This document shows positions 31,239 through 41,959 of a stretch of DNA of 64,000 bases, piece by piece (positions within the stretch are counted from its first letter, which is position 1; each line of letters begins with the position of its first letter). Position numbers and translations under genes: made by a program. The DNA comes from Plasmopara viticola (Eukaryota; Oomycota; Peronosporomycetes; Peronosporales; Peronosporaceae), in the NCBI GenBank assembly GCA_001695595.3, contig MBPM02000004.1, positions 496,001-560,000 of the forward strand, in the 5' to 3' direction. The notes below the pieces were generated by a model, which saw only the letters and a program-made list of their open reading frames with translations, did no database searches and had not been told where the DNA came from.

Positions 31239-32025
31239 AATAAAGAACCCGAACGAGATCCTCAGCGACGACAACTACTTCCTGTGGGAGTTTAACGCCC
31301 GCATGGCATTGGCCAGGAAGGACCTCCTCGACCATCTCGAGGTGAAGCCAGAAGACGCAGTGAACGCCCCCGCCCAATGGAAAGCCGCCGATGTGAAGGC
31401 GCTGGCTGTGGTGTCGAAGCTGTTGAGTCCAACGTACCAGATGATGGTGAGAGAAGCCAATTCTGCATGGGAAGCATGGCAAATTCTGCGTGCATTTTTC
31501 ATGAAGCAGAGTCTGCACAACCGTGTGCAGCTGCGTAAGCAACTCCACGAGTTCGCGATGGCCAGTGGTGGGAGTCTCATGGAGCATCTGGTGCAGTTCG
31601 ATGAATTGTGTGCGAAGTTGGCTGCGGTTGGTGACGCTCTGCCTGAAGAGGAGAAGCTGGTGATCCTCCTTGGTAGTGTGCCAAGTGAGTACGACGCGAT
31701 GGTGCGACTCATCGAAGCGCGCGACCGTGTGACACTTCTGGGTGCAAAAGAGATGCTCCGACGCGAATATGAGATGATTCAGAAACGCGAGGTGAAGGAG
31801 CAAGCATTCAAGGCGACGGTGAGTGATATTGGTGGAAGGTTACAAAATGGGCGTGGAGGCCGACGTGGACGAAATGCCAAGGGACACGGAGGCAAAGGGC
31901 ATAATGGTGGTGACAAGAAGGAGTTCAAGGGCCGATGCTATGAATGCCACGAAGCTGGCCACAAGAAGCAAGATTCCCCGAGGCTGAAGGGCAATGCCGG
32001 TGGTTCGGAGTTGCCAGGTGGATGA
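31231..32025 (+). CDS. Copia E gag
   Basis: 264 residues from the ATG in the primer-binding site to the TGA at 32023-32025. The N-terminal two thirds are of the copia gag (UBN2-like) type: LSDDNYFLWEF near residue 10, the WEAWQILRAFF region, LVILLGSVPSEYD and IQKREVKEQAF. A basic Gly/Arg/Lys-rich stretch (about 207-233) precedes the zinc knuckle. The knuckle reads C236, C239, H244, S249: the last cysteine is serine (TCC at 31975-31977), whereas D has TGC, so RNA packaging by this copy is probably impaired. The stop comes from the hairpin rearrangement at 32013-32062 and separates gag from pol in what is otherwise one frame. Confidence 0.88.
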   Translation: MSPIKNPNEILSDDNYFLWEFNARMALARKDLLDHLEVKPEDAVNAPAQWKAADVKALAVVSKLLSPTYQMMVREANSAWEAWQILRAFFMKQSLHNRVQLRKQLHEFAMASGGSLMEHLVQFDELCAKLAAVGDALPEEEKLVILLGSVPSEYDAMVRLIEARDRVTLLGAKEMLRREYEMIQKREVKEQAFKATVSDIGGRLQNGRGGRRGRNAKGHGGKGHNGGDKKEFKGRCYECHEAGHKKQDSPRLKGNAGGSELPGG

Positions 32026-32062
32026 TCGCTCACCGCTGGTGGTGAGCGATCATCCACCTGGC
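32013..32062. repeat. Perfect 22-bp hairpin at the gag/protease junction of copia E
   Basis: Arms 32013-32034 and 32041-32062 are exact inverted copies with a 6-base loop (GCTGGT). In D the right arm exists in nearly the same form but the left arm is replaced by unrelated sequence, so in E the left arm is a templated inverted copy of the right. The TGA stop lies in the left arm. Confidence 0.93.
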
Positions 32063-35000
32063 TCCTTGATAGTGGAGCCAGCTCGCACATGACTACGGAT
32101 CGGAATGAGTTTTCGGAGTACCGCCCGCTTACAGAACCAATCGAGATCATGGTGGCAAATGACCAGCGGGTTGCCGCCATAGGTATGGGTACAGTGCGAG
32201 TTAACTTTACCGGAGGCGTGCGGGTGAAGTTGACGGAAGTTCTCCACGTTCAGAATTTGGACCGAAAGCTACTGTCGGTTCCTGCACTCATGTCCAAGAA
32301 TCTCGCTGTGCAGTTCGACAAGACCGGTGCCTCCATCTCGCTGAATGGCCGTGTTATTGTTCGAGTCCCTCGGTTTGGGAAACTGTACGCGTGTGAACTA
32401 AAGTACAGAACGGAAGGCAACGCGTATACGGCATTTGATGGTGATAAAGCCTACGAAGTCATTCACGCGCGCCTGGGGCACGTCTCCGATACCAAGCTAA
32501 AGTTAATTGCTCGCGCGTGCGATGGTGTCCCCCCTATGGTTTTGTTTCAATCGGATGGTGGTGTTTGCAGTGGCTGTGCGCAAGGAAAAATGACCACGAG
32601 CTCGTACGCGCACCAATCGGGAAGCGAGATAAAGACAGGTCGCCCATTCGAGATTGTGCACACGGATGTGATGGGGCCAATAAAACCGAAGTCCAAGGGT
32701 GGTGCGGTATACATCGTGGTCTTCGTGGACGACTTCAGCCGAGTAGTGTTCGTCAACTTCATCAAGCAGAAGTCTCAAGTGTTCGATTGCTTCAAGGCAT
32801 TTTGCACTCAGGTTAAGGTGCAACACGGCTGCAAGGTGATGTGTGTTCGTAGTGACAACGGTGGTGAATATGTGAGCAAGCGCTTCGGCAAGTTCTGTGC
32901 GTCCAAAGGGATCATTCACCAGACGAGTGCGCCATACAGCCCCCAGCAAAATGGGACCGCTGAGCGTATAAACCGGACACTAGCTGACATGGCCCGATCG
33001 ATGCTACACTACATGCGAGTGGACCGTGTGTGGTGGGCTGAAGCGTTTCGGACTGCAGCTTACATCGTCAACCGTATCCCGAATACTGCGCGACCGGATC
33101 AGAGTCCCCTCGAAGTATTAACCGGAAAGCGCCAGTCACTCGAAGACCTTCGTGTATTTGGTGCTCGTGGCTACGTACATGTTGACAAGCCAAACGTAGG
33201 CAAACTTGATCCTCGAGCTCACCGTTGCCTCTTCCTTGGATACGCTGATGGTTCGAAAGCGTATCGTGTGTGGGATTACGACGACGAGCGCATCGTGATT
33301 TCGCGATCGGTGCATCTGAATGAGCGACCACCAGACACGTTCCATGCCGTCAGTGATGACTCAAGTTGCTCTCCTTGGGTGGTTAGCATCAATGATCACG
33401 ATTCCGTGAGTAATATTCCGCCACCGCGACCAGTGAATGAGAACGACCATGATGCAACTGCGGATGTCGACGATGCCGCCGACGTTGAAATGGAAGAAGT
33501 GCCCCCTACTGATGCTCAAGTCTCACCCGTTCCTACTGATGCTTTGGACAGGGGGAGTAACAGCCAGATGCAAGTTGTCCAGCGCATCAGTCCTGCCACT
33601 GCTACCGAAGATCAGCAGATGCAGCTCGCCCAGCGTCCTGATTGCGATATCGTCCCGCACTTACAACATCCAAGTCGGTCGATCGATCGCCCTGCCATCG
33701 TCCAACATCTAAACCCGAGCCTTGACCTCGTCCGTGCTGCCGGATGTGATCCGTGCGCACCGTCAGCAATAATCCCTCATGGTGAAGGTGTTGGCGTCGG
33801 CGTCGATGCATCAGAGAATCGCATGGTGTTCAGTGGTGGTCCCATTCGCCCTCGATCGATCACGTATGAACAACCGCGTCTACTGACTGATGGAGATATG
33901 CCTTTGCATCTTGGTGGCGCTGAAAATGACGATGGGCCAGAACCAGAAAGCAAGCGACCACGCCTGGATGAGTACGAAATTGCGTTGGCGGTGTCTGAGC
34001 TGCCTACATCATACGCTGAAGCAATGGCGGCCCCTGACGCTCCGCAATGGAAGGAAGCTATTCGTGCTGAGATTCGGTCGCATGTGCGGAGCCACACGTG
34101 GGACATGGTGCGACGACCTCAAGGAAACAAGGTGATCGGATGCAAATGGGTATTCGCGAAGAAGTACGACGAGAATGGAGCGGTAAAGCAATACAAGGCA
34201 CGTCTGGTCGCTCGAGGTTTCCTCCAGACTCGCGGCATAGACTATACCCACACATACTCACCAGTGGCAAGCATGAACACGATCCGGGTCTTTCTCGCAT
34301 TGTGCTGCTCTCGACGCCTCATGATTCGCCAGTTTGACATTGAGACCGCATTTCTAAATGGCAAGCTTGACGAAACAGTGTTTATGAATCCCCCTGAAGG
34401 AGTGAATGTGGCGCCGGAATTGGTTTGCAGACTCCGCCGCAGCCTCTATGGACTCAAGCAAGCTGCAGCTGTGTGGCACCGTACCATCCGCGACGTGTTC
34501 AAGCGTCTCGGTTTCAAACAGTGTCGAGCCGATCCTTGTCTCTTCGTTCGACGAGATGACAGTGACCCAGCGGCCGCGGTTTTTGTGGTGCTTTACGTGG
34601 ACGATCTACTTGTTGGCTGCAAAACAGAGGAACAAGCGCGATCCGTGTGTACTGGTCTCGCGTCGCACTTCACGGTCAAATCACTCGGTGATGTTCGTTT
34701 TGTTCTCGGGATGGAAGTACTTCACGATCGGAAACGTGGTGAAATGGTGGTGAAGCAATCTCAGTTTATAACCAAGTTGCTCGAGCGTTTTGGTCAAGTA
34801 TCTGCTCATGGTGTCCGCAACCCAATGGTAATTGGTCAAGATCTCAGCCCATCCGACAAGCACGGTGTATGCACAGACAAAAATCAGTACCGCGAACTAA
34901 TCGGATCAATGCTGTACGTTGCCAATGCCACACGTCCCGACATTGGCTACGTGCTGTCGATACTCTCTCAGTACCTCGATACGCCGCGTGAGATGCATTG

Positions 35001-35574
35001 GAATGCTGCGTTACGTGTACTTCGCTACCTCAAGGCCACTGATTCGATCGGCATCCACTACACGGCAAAGGGCAAGAATATCGTGACATACTGCGACGCG
35101 AACTGGGGTGGTGATAAGGAAACGCGACGTTCGACGTCTGGTTTGATGGTGAAGTTGGCTGACGGTCCGGTCATCTACAAGAGCAAGCGTCAAGCGACCG
35201 TCGCGTTATCAACTGCTGAAGGCGAGTACATGGCTCTCGCACTTACCGCTCAAGAAGTACTGTGGCTACGTTTCCTCTTCACAGAGATGGGTTTAAACGT
35301 GTCGAGTGCGTCGACGATCTACATGGACAACCAGTCGGCGATTAGTATGGCAACTAACCACGGATACACCCCACGCGCCAAGCACATCGACCTCCGAGCT
35401 CACTTCGTCCGGGACTACGTCGAAAAGGGCACCATCAAGGTGGAGTACGTACCATCAGAGTCTCAGCTGGCGGATATGTTAACGAAGGCCATTCCGACGC
35501 CACGATTTGTGAAGCTTCGTGACGCATGCGGACTTGTGGACTGTCAAGTGGAAGGGGACTGTAACGACCTCTAA
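32026..35574 (+). CDS. Copia E pol: protease, integrase, RT, RNase H
   Basis: Open in the gag frame from just after the TGA. The first ATG, at 32089, would already lose the protease active site DSGAS (32068-32082). Numbering from that ATG: a His/Cys zinc-binding region of the integrase near 125-170 (HARLGHVSD, CSGCAQGK); integrase catalytic D193, D256 and E292 (D,D35E spacing); an acidic, Pro-rich linker about 430-620; RT from about 680 (ARLVARGF, YSPVASM) with YVDD at 836-839; RNase H with D1003, E1046 and D1080. No further lesion is visible. The end lies 15 bases inside the 3' LTR; a polypurine tract (GTGGAAGGGGAC, 35548-35559) precedes the LTR. Confidence 0.92.
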   Translation, partial: SLTAGGERSSTWLLDSGASSHMTTDRNEFSEYRPLTEPIEIMVANDQRVAAIGMGTVRVNFTGGVRVKLTEVLHVQNLDRKLLSVPALMSKNLAVQFDKTGASISLNGRVIVRVPRFGKLYACELKYRTEGNAYTAFDGDKAYEVIHARLGHVSDTKLKLIARACDGVPPMVLFQSDGGVCSGCAQGKMTTSSYAHQSGSEIKTGRPFEIVHTDVMGPIKPKSKGGAVYIVVFVDDFSRVVFVNFIKQKSQVFDCFKAFCTQVKVQHGCKVMCVRSDNGGEYVSKRFGKFCASKGIIHQTSAPYSPQQNGTAERINRTLADMARSMLHYMRVDRVWWAEAFRTAAYIVNRIPNTARPDQSPLEVLTGKRQSLEDLRVFGARGYVHVDKPNVGKLDPRAHRCLFLGYADGSKAYRVWDYDDERIVISRSVHLNERPPDTFHAVSDDSSCSPWVVSINDHDSVSNIPPPRPVNENDHDATADVDDAADVEMEEVPPTDAQVSPVPTDALDRGSNSQMQVVQRISPATATEDQQMQLAQRPDCDIVPHLQHPSRSIDRPAIVQHLNPSLDLVRAAGCDPCAPSAIIPHGEGVGVGVDASENRMVFSGGPIRPRSITYEQPRLLTDGDMPLHLGGAENDDGPEPESKRPRLDEYEIALAVSELPTSYAEAMAAPDAPQWKEAIRAEIRSHVRSHTWDMVRRPQGNKVIGCKWVFAKKYDENGAVKQYKARLVARGFLQTRGIDYTHTYSPVASMNTIRVFLALCCSRRLMIRQFDIETAFLNGKLDETVFMNPPEGVNVAPELVCRLRRSLYGLKQAAAVWHRTIRDVFKRLGFKQCRADPCLFVRRDDSDPAAAVFVVLYVDDLLVGCKTEEQARSVCTGLASHFTVKSLGDVRFVLGMEVLHDRKRGEMVVKQSQFITKLLERFGQVSAHGVRNPMVIGQDLSPSDKHGVCTDKNQYRELIGSMLYVANATRPDIGYVLSILSQYLDTPREMHWNAALRVLRYLKATDSIGIHYTAKGKNIVTYCDANWGGDKETRRSTSGLMVKLADGPVIYKSKRQATVALSTAEGEYMALALTAQEVLWLRFLFTEMGLNVSSASTIYMDNQSAISMATNHGYTPRAKHIDLRAHFVRDYVEKGTIKVEYVPSESQLADMLTKAIPTPRFVKLRDACGLVDCQVEGDCNDL

Positions 35575-35739
35575 TTGGGTGTCCCACAGTATGTGCCAAC
35601 TTGACATATAAGGGAAATAGTCACATTCTAGAATATCGAGACAGAAGAACACGTGGCTACAAGTGAGTTAGAGCCGATAGTTTGCTTTATTCCTATGAAT
35701 TTACTTTCCATTTTGCACTGCGACAATCACATTGTTATA
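35560..35739 (+). repeat. 3' LTR of copia E
   Basis: Identical to the 5' LTR as read; contains the last codons and stop of pol. Confidence 0.93.
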
Positions 35740-36029
35740 CTGGGCTCAGTCTGGTTAGTCCACGACATAGAGTGGTGTCCGCATACGTCGGGTCTCGTTC
35801 GGCGGGCAGTGCAGCCAGCACTGAGGTCGTGAGGGTCTTCCATTATTTTGTTTAGCTCTGACTTGGTAAGAGCCCGGGTGACGCCATGGTGCTGGAGACC
35901 GTCGCGTCGAGGGTGAGACCTGTTAGAGACCTGCAGATGCCCGAGAGCACCTGCCCGAAGCGCGCGAGCTTTAGCCTCCGCGCTTGAAAGGAGGGCGTCG
36001 CTCCAACCTTTTCCGAAGAACTTGAAGCC

Positions 36030-39000
36030 TTTCACTACCAGAATCAAACAAACTTATTTGTGTTGCTATTGCTCGGTGTATCGGTGAGCCATTTGGGGTG
36101 ATCGCCGAAGCGCGAGATTTGTGATGCACCAAAGTCTACCAAGACAAGAATGTAATTTTTTTATCCTTGTACACTTGCGGGTCTACCGTTAACTCCATTT
36201 TTGTTGGGGCTAATGACAACTTATGATTGACCACAACATGCGCTAATCTATCTACGTGATTGCGTTTCGCCATTTACAAGTCTTGGTCAATTTTTATAGC
36301 TATATAAAGTAAAGTTGTTTGAATATTTGAGACTTGGCCCGTTTGCTTCGTGAAGAGCGTCAGTACCGTCGTCTCCAGTGGTCAGTCCACCGCCCTAACT
36401 CTTCGCTAATATGCTGCCTAAATCTAAGAGACTAAGCTCTTATAGATTGTGTCAACGGCGCACCCGTTATAATACTTTAAGCCTTATCTCTTACCGCACC
36501 TCGCCTCTATTGGTGACCTGCGTTTTCCAGGCTACAACGGCGAGACTATTGCCAGCAAATCTCTAGAATGTTTGAGCGAGATGAACGATGTTGACGTGAA
36601 TCCCTTCAAATCAGGCACAGATTATATGGCCATGTTTACCGCTGTCTTAATAGTGAATGTGTCTCTGCTTGGCAACACATTAGCCCATAAAGATTAGAAC
36701 CGATTCACGGGTGTGCGGACACCCTTTTCTGGACTATATAGGATGAGGCTTATTATGGAATTACGAAGGAGCAAGCATGTCTGAGGCTGCATACCTATCA
36801 AAGAGCGATTTAAATAGCCTTGAGAAATATCGCTACCTGTATATTATGGCGTTAAGTGCACATTAGGCAAACATTTGGGCCCCCGATGATCATAGTAATC
36901 TCAACTTGTCCAAGGAATGGCGCCTAAAATCGGGGACCGTCAGCTCTTTTGATTTAGTACGCTTGAAGCTCGCGCCTGCCTTGCTTGCAGGCAAGAAAGA
37001 GTGAGCGTTAGTGGAAGGCAAGGTTCGCCGAAAGAAATGCCGCTTCATATTACAACTTCATAAGTACTTTAAGGCGGTAAGCACTTCCCTTTTGGCTCGG
37101 CATTTAAGATGGGAAAGTTTGATACCTGATGACCTGTAATAAAAGTCACTTCACTTTTTTAGCCGAGTAAAAAAAAGCTTAATCACATTTTTTATACTAA
37201 CCTTAAACTTCACAATCTTAGATCTCAAACTCATATCTAATGCCGGGTAATCAAGTATGTGCTTTGTAAAGCCTAGAGCATAGACTTTGCACGTAGGCTC
37301 AAACACCTTGGCGCGTTTTAGCTGCCTATCACCGGATGGGCTGCAAATTTAGCCGTATCCTCAGGACCATAGAAGCCAGAATGTCTTGCGGGCAGCGCGA
37401 ACTGCTCGTATGAAAGATGCGGGAAAGTGGCTCGTTTTATTTCGGTCCTCGAAACCTTTGCAAGGGATCTGATAGTTGACTTACCTGCGTAGGCGTAAAA
37501 TTGTTTCTGGATGTAGTGAAGTCACTCAGCATTTTCTACAGAGGAGGCGCCCAGATAAAAGGTAAAACTTTCCAGTGGACATCCATTCACTAAACCTGGT
37601 CTTATTGGGATCGACGGCGCAATAAATTGACCTAATTGATTTTCTCTTTGCAATACATTTTTTATTTGCATTTGGTCTTATTATTCAATTCAGGAGAACA
37701 CTCTGTAATTATGGTGATACCTCAGTTTGCGAACCATTAAAATACCGATAAAGTGCCCATTCACCAATTTATTGATGCAAAAAGTCATCTCTCACTGCAA
37801 AAGATTGGCTTTACGTAACGCTCCAAACGGTCACTATACAACGCGGAGGTTAAGGATTTAAACGCTGACAATTTTGATATCGGAAATATATACATCGCTT
37901 TTAGCAAGCGCAAACAACAGACATGATCGTCCAAAAAATATAGGCTCAAAATCTTAATCTTCAGCACGTTTAAGAGCTGTAATTATTTTTAGACCGAGAT
38001 TTAAGATCTGGCATTTGCAAGACACTCAAATATTTCTTGATGCATGACTGGCTGTGAAGGGACGCTAGGTAAACTGTTGCAAAGCCAACTAGAATATTGC
38101 TACTTTGGTGTTGATAATCAAATGTAATTTTGAGAAAGTATACCTTTGGTATGACATATTCTTATATACCATTACCAGCACCTTATTTATTGCACGTTGT
38201 TTTTTTTACCTTCGTGCAACGAACACCGTGCGGTGTTGATGCAGGACAGCATCATATTTGGTCCCTCATGATGGAAATATACACTTAGCTAAAAACACAG
38301 GTCACTGTTCAAGCTAATTATCTGCGAAGGGCAAGCACGGCGTACCAAGTAGCTTGGTTTACCAGATTGATGTAAGAAGCTGCAGAATATTTCTCCTCGC
38401 AAACAAAAAAAAGACAATTGAGGGAATTAAAGTCTTAATCGGCCGGGTCGTAAACGTTCGGCCTGCGGTAGATTAATCGCAAAATACTAGACCGGCTTCA
38501 CCAGATGGAGGAGCATTTCATGAATCGCTAAGAAAAAATTCTTTGAAAGTACAGTAGGCGGGCGGGGAGGGACGATCGCTGTTTGTGCAACAAAAAATCC
38601 GATAATAACGTAGAATGCAAAAACTGAAGTCGCTTGACTTGTGAGTTTAGCGTTAGCAGAGAAGGTATGTATAGTGCAGAGGTATCTTCAGTAAGCTTTA
38701 ATGCCATGAGAAGCTCATGATATCGATGCAACGGCCAAAGTTCGGTTTGTGGTGTTTATAGCAAGACAATATCACCGGGCTTGAAGGTCACAAAATTTTT
38801 AGCGATCATGTCTAGTCTCATTAAGTTTTATCTACTGCAAATTGTATTGTGACAGTGACATATCTTCATTAATGAAGCAGCAGAGCATTAATTAAGCTTT
38901 CCAGTCGTCGATATTAATTTATAATTGCTACGAGACGTCCAAATTAAATAAACGTATGGCTGCCCTAGCTCGCGATGGGGGACGCTCCGATTCACGAAGA

Positions 39001-41663
39001 TAAGATTTATTCTTTTAGGGTGTAAACATTTCAGTTTGTAAATTAATATTTCGTGTGATGACGAACTCGTAGACGGGTGAAGATAGATTTTGCCGAAAGT
39101 GCCGGTTATGGCTCCGGTGAAGCTTTTTAGAACGTATGAAGCTGCCCAATATCTATTTGCAGGATGCCACTCAACAGAAGGTGTCAGACTTGCTGGTGCG
39201 TAATCGACGCTATTCGAAAATTATCTACAAGATGAAACAAAGCACTTCCAGTCAGAAACAACGTAGCGTATTGCTTAGACTTCGCTGCTAACGCGCTCTG
39301 TTTGGCAAAGTGCGCAACTGCTGTCAAGAGCTTAGTTTCTTTATTTTTTAAGATCCTACCAGATAGCCGACCATAGCTGTAAACAGTGGTGTATACAATT
39401 AATTCGATCGGACTGTGTAGTTGAAAGACATCGTCAACCAAATACAAAGTGGAATCAAACGCCGGGACAAAATCTGTCCCCCGCGATGAGCGATGATACA
39501 TTATCACAAACACAAGAAGTTCTGCACAATCGAACGAGTCAGCGGGGCATCAGACGCTAACTCTGTCGACAAAAAGCGCCGACTCCTATCAGTGTACAGA
39601 AGTGCTGCAACGAGCGAGAAAATGTCAATTTAATCAGATTGAGCCAACCACAATCACGCGATGCGGCCATGAAGGCCTATTGAGGCTTAGATTTTTCCCT
39701 AACGTGTCATGATATTTGTTAATGTCTCTTGCACCTAACTTAGCGTCCTTTCAATCGACGATGAGCAGAGCATCGAACAAGTCTATTTCGAAGAAAAAGG
39801 CGCGTAGCCCATTGCTAGGAACCCCTTATTGTGTAGGAATCTATCCAGCGTGATAAGTATGCGCTTGGTCATTGTTATCAAATTGAACTAGCACCCAGCT
39901 GATGACAAAGCGACCTGCAATACAGATGACTTTAAAGTACTTCAAATCATTGGAAAGCCCCAATATTTGCACTTCTACCTAGCTTTTCATCTCTGCATTA
40001 AGCTGTGCTTGGTGCTAATTAAAAGACCCGCATGAGTTGTGTGGGAATGAGATAAGAGGCTCGTTCGGTATAGTCCAAGTGTACATTTATCGCGTTAGGA
40101 CCATTCACAAAGCGGCTATTTACGACGATGTCGGTAAACTACGGGAACGGAGTGACCGCTTGACCATAACGTAGGACGGAAGCTTCCGCGTGGCTGTCGT
40201 CTCTTAATGTGGGAACAACGCACATGTAAGCGTTGGCTGCATAGCTTACTCACACAGTGACCAAGCCGAATTATATATTATAGCAACAGTCAGTCAATGA
40301 CTAGCTATTACCGTGTAAGCCACAGAATAATAAGCGCTGGTAAAAACATAATAATGCTCGATGACTTAGAAGCTGTCGCTGCCGTGGAAAATTGAACTCC
40401 CGCACCTTAGAACTCGGCGAGACTCACTTTCAATGAGTCTTACGACGTCTTTGTCAGGATACTCACAGAGTAAAACTTTGGATAGCTGTAAGGCACAAGG
40501 TAAATTTTGTGTTGCCTCTGATTCTTAAAGCGACCTGAGTGGTTGCCAGGCATCACTGACGCGAAGGCCGATGATGATTAGCTGTGAGGCGCCGCTTGCA
40601 GTGGTAGTACTGAAATCTGCCTTGCGCACATAAGGGCTAGACGAGCAAGCTGCAAATGAGATCCAAGGGGTCATCAACTAGTCCTTTCACCGATTGTATC
40701 ATACCTTATTTACATAAGCAGCCTGGTAAACGTTGAAGGATGTGTGTGATACCAGCATATACTCAAGTGCGCGGCGCACAGCCACGACATGACCAACCTT
40801 ATCGCATCAAGATATAATATCTAGCAACCGGAACCAGCACGATTCACTGCGGACACTGCATTAGGGATTCCCGTACAAAATGCTTAAAGCAACGACCACA
40901 CCGTTTTTTGCTGGCTCTGTCTTAAAGGCATGGGAATCAGACGTCGAAGTTGTGGCGTACGAAAACTTCACAACGAGCAAAGCACACGTTTTCAGGCAGA
41001 TAAGATTTTATATGTGGGAAACGAAGCCGAGTAATGTCTTCGCGCAAAGATATGGACCTGTGAGCTTATGTGTATTTACTGACTATACGCGAAGCGTGAT
41101 CAGATCAGTGCACAAGTGTTTCTTATCTTTAACCAGCTTGTAAACTTTGTGAAACCGCTGACAGGCCTGTGCATCAAAAACGAGACATAAGAAGATGACG
41201 ACATCGATTTCTCGGAGCCATCGATCGGGTACCAGTCGATTATTACCGACACAAGCATATGCGAGCAATTCTAAATAAATCTGCAATAAAAAAGAAACAA
41301 GAGAATTTAACTCGTGGATCAAATCGGCAAATTCGTTCTTTGATCTTTATATTGCTAAGACAGAGGCATAATGACAAGCGCCTCTCCAGGCACTGTGCAA
41401 AGCGTCCGACGTGTATGTGTTAGATGTGGTGACGTGTATTTCAAAGACACTCGTGGTGCTATCCAATCTGGCCTTGATCCATTGCAAAAGAGTATAAGAT
41501 GTAATAAGTTAAAAGTATAGTAACACCAAGCATATAAGCGTTTACGTCTTGCTTAAATGAGCCTGAGTCCTTGGTCTTTGGCTAGATTAATTCCGCCTAT
41601 GATTTTAAGACTGTGCAAACCACAAATGCAAGCTCTGACTCATTATTTGGCTTTAGGTGGACC
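36030..41663. other. 5.6-kb stretch without a recognisable gene
   Basis: AT-rich, with only short frames. The longest (39184-39513, minus, about 109 codons) has no recognisable motif and no conserved copy in the window. No tRNA, rRNA, LTR pair or tandem array was seen. Probably old decayed repeats. Confidence 0.45.
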
Positions 41664-41679
41664 TTGAGCCGCCAACTTA
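41664..41679 (+). repeat. Target-site duplication of SINE, left copy
   Basis: TTGAGCCGCCAACTTA, repeated exactly at 41864-41879. Confidence 0.85.
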
Positions 41680-41863
41680 GAGATTTAAGCTACCGAAACC
41701 CACGCGCTCGCGGGATGCTGATAGAGAGTCACACACTCGGGTGTGATGGCTCGTCCACTTTAGTGACCTATCTCCGGCTTCCTTAATTCGGATCCTATGG
41801 GAATCGAACCAGGTACCTCCCGGTCCTGGGTCGAACGGCTAACCGCTCGAGCCACAGGGTCGG
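41680..41863 (-). mobile_element. tRNA-derived SINE (184 bp)
   Basis: Minus-oriented. The head (41791-41861) is tRNA-like, with a Pol III A box TGGCTCGAGCGG (41843-41854) and an exact B box GGTTCGATTCC (41800-41810). Acceptor-stem-like ends GACCCTG and TAGGATC pair with one mismatch and a wobble. The T stem pairs poorly, so it is not a working tRNA. A non-tRNA body of about 110 bp follows, ending TTAAATCTC without a poly-A tail. A perfect 16-bp target duplication shows it moved as a unit through LINE-type machinery. SINEs are known in Phytophthora; membership of a named family was not tested. Confidence 0.82.
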
Positions 41864-41879
41864 TTGAGCCGCCAACTTA
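41864..41879 (+). repeat. Target-site duplication of SINE, right copy
   Basis: Second exact copy of the 16-bp sequence at 41664-41679. Confidence 0.85.
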
Positions 41880-41959
41880 TAGCAAATACCATATAGCTAC
41901 TTATTAATTATGTACCTACATTAACAGCTTAGTGCCTCTTCAATGATAGTTACTACTTA

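Larger units (their letters stand above)
31047..35739 (+). mobile_element. Ty1/copia retrotransposon E, nearly intact
   Basis: LTRs of 180 bp (31047-31226 and 35560-35739) are identical as read, and a 5-bp target duplication CTGGG flanks the element (31042-31046 and 35740-35744). The gag-pol frame runs from 31231 to 35574 with one in-frame stop only (TGA 32023-32025). Domain order is gag, protease, integrase, RT, RNase H. It is the youngest insertion in the window and the best reference for family D/E. Confidence 0.95.
30990..36021 (-). mobile_element. Retroposon R, copy 3, interrupted by copia E
   Basis: R occupies 30990-31046 and 35745-36021 (334 bp in total) and is flanked by TTGAAGCC at 30982-30989 and 36022-36029, an 8-bp target duplication. 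Its sequence across the insertion point (GCACGTGCTGGG|CTCAGTCTGG) is seen uninterrupted in copies 1 and 2 as GCACGTGCTAGGCTCAGTC. Confidence 0.7.

Noticed and set aside
41791..41861. Functional tRNA gene
   Set aside because: T stem and one acceptor pair do not form properly, and the sequence is the head of a SINE bounded by target duplications.
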